From the NCBI GenBank assembly GCA_030684395.1, contig JAUXTT010000044.1, positions 1 to 64,000 on the forward strand: DNA of 64,000 bases, written 5' to 3'. This document shows, piece after piece, positions 60,358 to 64,000 of the stretch (positions are counted from its first letter, which is position 1; each line of letters starts with the position of its first letter). The notes beneath the pieces were generated by a model. The model had not been told where the DNA came from and made no database searches. It saw nothing but the letters and a program-made list of their open reading frames with translations. Made by a program: the position numbers and the translations under genes. This DNA comes from Bacteroidota bacterium (GTDB lineage: Bacteria > Bacteroidota > Bacteroidia > B-17B0 > Aurantibacillaceae).

Positions 60358-61188
60358 TTATGAAAAATTTAATTGTTTCATTATTCCTTTCATTTCCTGC
60401 TGCATATTTTTAGCTTCTTCTGCAGCCTTTTCTGCAAAATCAGTTCCCGAAGAAGCATAGAGTATTGAACGTGAAGCGTTAATCAAAAGCCCGCAATCCT
60501 TTGTGAACCCATATTTACAAACTTCCTGCAAACTTCCTCCCTGTGCTCCTACTCCCGGCACTAATAAAAAGTGATTAGGAACAATTTTCCGAATATCTGT
60601 TAATGATTCTGCTTTGGTTGCTCCTACCACATACATCATATTTTCATCAGAGCCCCAATTTTTAGAGGTTTCCAAAACATGTTCAAACAATTGTTTGTGA
60701 TCGTCACCTTTTATAAACTGAAAATCCAAAGCGCCTTCGTTTGATGTAAGTGCTAATACGATCACCCATTTATTTGCAACAGTCAAAAAAGGTTTTACCG
60801 AATCACTTCCCATGTATGGAGCAACAGTAATAGAATCAAACTTCATTTTCTCCAGAAAAGCTTTTGCATACATTGCACTTGTATTCCCAATATCACCACG
60901 TTTTGCATCAGCAATGGTGAAATGATTGGGGTATTTCTCGTTCAGGTAATTGATGGTTTTATCCAGACTCTTCCACCCTTCTAAACCTTGCGCTTCATAA
61001 AAAGCCATATTCGGCTTATACGAAACGCAATACTCATGTGTGGCATCAATGATTGCCTTATTGAATTCAAAAATAGGATCTTCAGACCCTAACAAATGGT
61101 TTGGAATTTTCGTGATATCAGGGTCTAAGCCAACACATAAAAATGACTTCTTCGATTTTATCTGAGCAACTAATGTTTGTTTGTTCAT
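60358..61188 (-). CDS. pyrF: Orotidine 5'-phosphate decarboxylase
   Basis: 276 residues, the longer type-2 form used by many Bacteroidota and Actinobacteria. It forms UMP. Key features: [16 protein letters not shown] at the N-terminus, the catalytic Lys and Asp in [17 protein letters not shown], substrate contacts in [11 protein letters not shown] and [14 protein letters not shown]. It lies one base after the phosphatase gene on the same strand, so they form an operon. No other pyrimidine gene is in the window. Confidence 0.97.
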   Translation of the reverse strand: MNKQTLVAQIKSKKSFLCVGLDPDITKIPNHLLGSEDPIFEFNKAIIDATHEYCVSYKPNMAFYEAQGLEGWKSLDKTINYLNEKYPNHFTIADAKRGDIGNTSAMYAKAFLEKMKFDSITVAPYMGSDSVKPFLTVANKWVIVLALTSNEGALDFQFIKGDDHKQLFEHVLETSKNWGSDENMMYVVGATKAESLTDIRKIVPNHFLLVPGVGAQGGSLQEVCKYGFTKDCGLLINASRSILYASSGTDFAEKAAEEAKNMQQEMKGIMKQLNFS

Positions 61189-61189
61189 T

Positions 61190-61654
61190 TTAATTTTCTT
61201 TTAATCTTTCTGTAAATTCATCACATGCTTTATGCACCAGCTCAAATACTTTTTCAAAATCTTTTTCCGTTCCGTAATAAGGATCCGGAACAGGTAAATT
61301 TTTATTTGGGTGAATGGTGTTTAATAAAAGTTCTACTTTTTGTTTATGCTCTTCATTTCTAGCCAACGTAAGTACATTCTTTAAATTGCTCTCATCCATT
61401 GCAAAAATATGATCGAATTCATCAAAATCCCTCACATGAAATTGTCGCCCTCTTAACATACTAATATCAACGCCATTTTTCTTTGCGTTTGCAACTGAGC
61501 GTTTATCAGGGCTTTCACCAACGTGGTAATTTGCGGTTCCTGCTGAATCAACCAGTAACTTCAACCCCTTTTTATCTGCAATATGTCGCAAAACTCCTTC
61601 CGCAACCGGAGAGCGGCAAATATTACCTAAACAAACCATTAATACTTTAGTCAT
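61190..61654 (-). CDS. Low-molecular-weight protein-tyrosine phosphatase
   Basis: 154 residues. P-loop CLGNICRSP (8-16) with Cys8 and Arg14; the acid Asp is in [11 protein letters not shown] (about 122-132) as usual for the family. It is the classical LMW-PTP length and motif order, unlike the short COG4551 protein at 39148. It shares an operon with pyrF (1-base gap). Substrates may include tyrosine kinases of capsule export, but none is near. Cytosolic. Confidence 0.95.
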   Translation of the reverse strand: MTKVLMVCLGNICRSPVAEGVLRHIADKKGLKLLVDSAGTANYHVGESPDKRSVANAKKNGVDISMLRGRQFHVRDFDEFDHIFAMDESNLKNVLTLARNEEHKQKVELLLNTIHPNKNLPVPDPYYGTEKDFEKVFELVHKACDEFTERLKEN

Positions 61655-61691
61655 GCTGAGAAACCAAAAAAATATTTAACTTTATCGGGTA

Positions 61692-61699
61692 CAAAACTA
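61692..61699 (-). promoter_or_regulatory. -7 box of phosphatase-pyrF operon
   Basis: TAGTTTTG on the minus strand matches TAnnTTTG, 37 bases before the ATG at 61654, in the divergent gap with the kinase gene. Confidence 0.45.
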
Positions 61700-61710
61700 A
61701 CAATTTCCTT

Positions 61711-62553
61711 ATGATTATTGCGGATAGCGGGAGTACAAAAACAACCTGGCGGATAGCGAAAGACTGCAAAGAGTTTTCAGATATATCAACAGAAGGCATT
61801 AATCCCTATTTTCAGTCGAAAGAAGACATTGAACAAATTCTCTATACGCAGCTTTTACCCTACATTCCCCTTGCGGCTATGGCAGAAAGTACTAAGATTC
61901 GTTATTATGGAGCAGGTTGTTCGGAACCGGAAAAGTGCGAAATGGTTGAGAGTGCAATAAAAAAATGCTTCCCTAAAGCAGATGTGGAAGTTCATCACGA
62001 TTTGTTGGCGTCGGCAAGGGCTTTATTAGGTAAACAAAAAGGGATTGCCTGCATTTTGGGGACCGGATCAAACAGTTGTGTTTACGATGGAAATGATGTG
62101 ATCGAAAATATTCCTTCATGGGGATATATGTTTGGCGATTTTGGAAGCGGTGCCTATATTGGTAAATCACTGGTACAGGCCTATGCAAACGGGGAACTTG
62201 AAATTGAATTAAGTAAACAATTGGAATTGCAGGGGGTTCAGCGTGAAATAATACTCCATAATGCATATAAAAGACCATTACCCAACAGATACCTTGCAAG
62301 TTTTGCAAAGCTGGCCGACACTTATATTGAACATCCGCAGGTAAAACAAATTGTAGAAAAATGTTTTCACGATTTTTTTGAGCAACAAATAGAAAAATAC
62401 AATAATTTTACTTCTTATGAGGTGAGTTTTGTTGGCTCCATTGCTTTCCATTTTTCCCGGCAATTGAAAGACGTAGCTGCTAAAAGAAACATCAATATTG
62501 GAAAGATTTTAAAAGAGCCTATCGATGGGCTTACCTCATACCATCTTTGCTAA
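61711..62553 (+). CDS. BadF/BcrA-type ATPase, N-acetylglucosamine-kinase-like
   Basis: 280 residues of the actin-like ASKHA fold. Phosphate-1 motif ADSGSTKTTWRI (4-15), phosphate-2 GTGSNSCVYDGNDV (about 116-129), and later DFGSGAYIGKSLV (adenosine motif) and SFVGSIAFHFSRQL. The pattern matches the eukaryote-like N-acetylglucosamine kinase branch in Bacteroidota, which recycles amino sugars. A BadF-type reductase activator would have a Fe-S cysteine cluster, which is not seen. It is divergent from the phosphatase-pyrF operon and directly followed by the spermidine-synthase-like gene (stop and start adjoining). Confidence 0.85.
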   Translation: MIIADSGSTKTTWRIAKDCKEFSDISTEGINPYFQSKEDIEQILYTQLLPYIPLAAMAESTKIRYYGAGCSEPEKCEMVESAIKKCFPKADVEVHHDLLASARALLGKQKGIACILGTGSNSCVYDGNDVIENIPSWGYMFGDFGSGAYIGKSLVQAYANGELEIELSKQLELQGVQREIILHNAYKRPLPNRYLASFAKLADTYIEHPQVKQIVEKCFHDFFEQQIEKYNNFTSYEVSFVGSIAFHFSRQLKDVAAKRNINIGKILKEPIDGLTSYHLC

Positions 62554-64000
62554 ATGAACCGCAAAAGTTTTTTTTATACCATAAGTTTTTTTGAAGGTGC
62601 CGCAGTTATGGCTACCGAAATTATCGGCGCAAAATTTTTAGCTCCATTATTCGGTTCATCGCTTTATGTTTGGAGTTCAGTAATGGCAATGACTTTGGGG
62701 GGCTTGGCAGGTGGTTACTTTTTTGGAGGTCGCTTATCACAGAAAGAAAATACAGAAAAAAAATTATTCGTTACCCTTTTTCTTGCCGGCCTGTTTGTTT
62801 TAGTAATGCCAATGATTATTCAATTTGCTTCACCTTTGGCTTTTAAAGCTCCTTTATTAGTTGCAGTTGTTGTTTGTTCATGCTTACTACTCATTCCTCC
62901 CGTGTTTTGTATGGGAATGATATCTCCACTCATTGTTCAACTCATCTCAGCGGGGAGTGCAGACAGCGGTAAACGTGCAGGTGAAGTTTATGCAATCTCT
63001 ACGGTTGGTGGGATTTTAGCGACTTTTTTAACCGGCTTTTACCTGATACCTGCTTTCGGATTAACACTTCCCCTTTTTGTTTTCGGAAGTATTTTACTAT
63101 TGTTTAGTGTATTCTATTTTGTAAAGCACAAAGACAAAACATTCATTTTTGTATTTCTTCTTTTAGGTGGTGCTTCGGTATTGAATATTATTAAAGAAAA
63201 TAAACCGGAACCCGGAATATTGTATAAAAACGAAGGAATGCTGGGAAAACTGGAAGTAATGGAAACTGCCTGGGATATGGATTCCCTGCAAAAGAAAGAA
63301 AAGCACCGGTTACTATTGATCAACAATATTATTCAAACCTGGGTGGAATGTGATTCCAATAAATCTTACTTACATTACATTGATAAAGTAGAACTCCTTG
63401 CTACAAAGATAAAATCACATCACCCCAAAGCATTGATATTGGGATTAGGTGGTGGAATGGCCGCCAACGTTTTATATAAAAGAGGTTTTGACGTAGATGT
63501 TATTGAATTGGATGAGCGTATGGTAAAAGTTGCGCACGATTACTTTAATTTATCTCCCAAAGTAAATGTTATCATTGACGATGCCCGGCATGGTGTTGAA
63601 AGGCTAAACAAACAATACGATATGATTTTGGTGGATCTTTTTAATGCAGAAGTTACTCCGTCTCATGCTTTAAGCGTAGAAGCCATTAGTAAAATAAAAA
63701 CTTTATTAAAAGACAGTGCTCTTCTGGTTTTTAATACCTACGGTTATATTCAACCACCAACCGGGCTAGGGAATCTTTCATTGTTAAAAACAATTTCGCA
63801 CTGTGGCTTGAATTATAAAATTGAAGTAGATGGTGAAAACCTTAGCGAAGATTATCGTAATTTTTTAATAGTTACTTCAAAAAGTAAAATTGGAGAAATA
63901 GATAATGAGTTAAAAGAACCTGTATTGATTGAAAAAGGATCGCTTATTACTGATAACCATCCTGTACTTGAATACCAAAACGCTGCTGCTGCAAAACGGT
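62554..64000 (+). CDS. Membrane-fused spermidine-synthase-like protein, 3' end beyond window
   Basis: An ATG directly after the kinase stop (62554) opens a frame of at least 482 residues reaching the right edge without a stop. Residues 1-200 hold about seven membrane helices (FFEGAAVMATEIIGAKFL, MAMTLGGLAGGYFFGGRL, FCMGMISPLIVQLIS). Residues about 280-460 form the spermidine-synthase Rossmann domain: KALILGLGGGMAANVLYKRG (about 290-309), DVIELDERMVKVAHDYF, VIIDDARHGVERL and MILVDLFNAE. Such fused proteins exist in many bacteria, and their aminopropyl-transfer activity is not established. The kinase gene upstream is adjacent, so both are probably one transcript. Confidence 0.88.
   Translation, partial: MNRKSFFYTISFFEGAAVMATEIIGAKFLAPLFGSSLYVWSSVMAMTLGGLAGGYFFGGRLSQKENTEKKLFVTLFLAGLFVLVMPMIIQFASPLAFKAPLLVAVVVCSCLLLIPPVFCMGMISPLIVQLISAGSADSGKRAGEVYAISTVGGILATFLTGFYLIPAFGLTLPLFVFGSILLLFSVFYFVKHKDKTFIFVFLLLGGASVLNIIKENKPEPGILYKNEGMLGKLEVMETAWDMDSLQKKEKHRLLLINNIIQTWVECDSNKSYLHYIDKVELLATKIKSHHPKALILGLGGGMAANVLYKRGFDVDVIELDERMVKVAHDYFNLSPKVNVIIDDARHGVERLNKQYDMILVDLFNAEVTPSHALSVEAISKIKTLLKDSALLVFNTYGYIQPPTGLGNLSLLKTISHCGLNYKIEVDGENLSEDYRNFLIVTSKSKIGEIDNELKEPVLIEKGSLITDNHPVLEYQNAAAAKR

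Noticed and set aside
1-64000. tRNA, rRNA, tmRNA or transposase genes
   Set aside because: No cloverleaf, rRNA-like segment or transposase motif was recognised on either strand by eye; a covariance-model scan would be decisive.

Overview
The window comes from a low-GC member of the Bacteroidota, most likely Flavobacteriales or a close relative. The evidence is direct. Two proteins carry type A and one carries type B type IX secretion (T9SS) C-terminal domains. A PorP/SprF-like protein is present, along with Bacteroidota families such as DUF4920, DUF6526 and TPR-fused histidine kinases. Promoters have the Bacteroidota -7 box TAnnTTTG (rpsO, rplS, rimO and others). The order cannot be fixed from this sequence alone. 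No rRNA, tRNA or CRISPR array was seen.

Layout. 1-6730: the end of an unknown gene, rimO, two tandem orphan TPR histidine kinases and a small HTH protein. 6900-11400: a DUF2339/DUF3999 membrane pair and an outer-membrane barrel. 11580-14340: the classic rpsO-pnp pair. 14500-20060: an accessory stretch with an AAA ATPase + DUF4276/TOPRIM-like pair, a HipA-like kinase + DUF3037 pair and several small proteins, punctuated by GC-rich repeat fragments. 20170-26080: a secreted hydrolase and two paralogous T9SS cargo proteins, one with four 150-bp tandem repeats. 26100-32350: small envelope and metabolic genes including a ferredoxin and pruA. 32370-39500: a response regulator with an AAA+ domain but no DNA-binding domain, a very large TraB/GumN protein, an FtsB/DivIC-like protein, an L,D-transpeptidase and a tiny phosphatase inside an inverted repeat. 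39545-46000: an amidohydrolase/TauE/outer-membrane operon and purB. 46100-53140: a T9SS type B protein coupled to a PorP-SPOR fusion, an RsmF-like methyltransferase, an RRM protein and rplS. 53160-64000: a triple NTF2-like protein, gapN, recN coupled to an LTA-synthase-like sulfatase, a phosphatase-pyrF pair, an N-acetylglucosamine-kinase-like gene and a membrane-fused spermidine-synthase-like gene cut by the window end.

How the genes fit together. Most of the window is chromosomal housekeeping with many short transcription units. The best candidates for an undescribed system are the two overlapping or tightly spaced pairs at 14508-16347 and 16522-18200. The first resembles split OLD/PARIS-type ATPase-nuclease defence modules in architecture. 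The second is a HipA-fold kinase with a dedicated DUF3037 partner and no HipB-type antitoxin.

A second theme is a dense set of short intergenic inverted repeats. These include TCCCGAT...ATCGGGA palindromes (one sits inside a coding sequence), CACTAAG arrays, CACAGAG arms around a gene, ACGCAGAT arms and CTTCGACTCCGCTCAG-type elements. They look like several dispersed repeat families.
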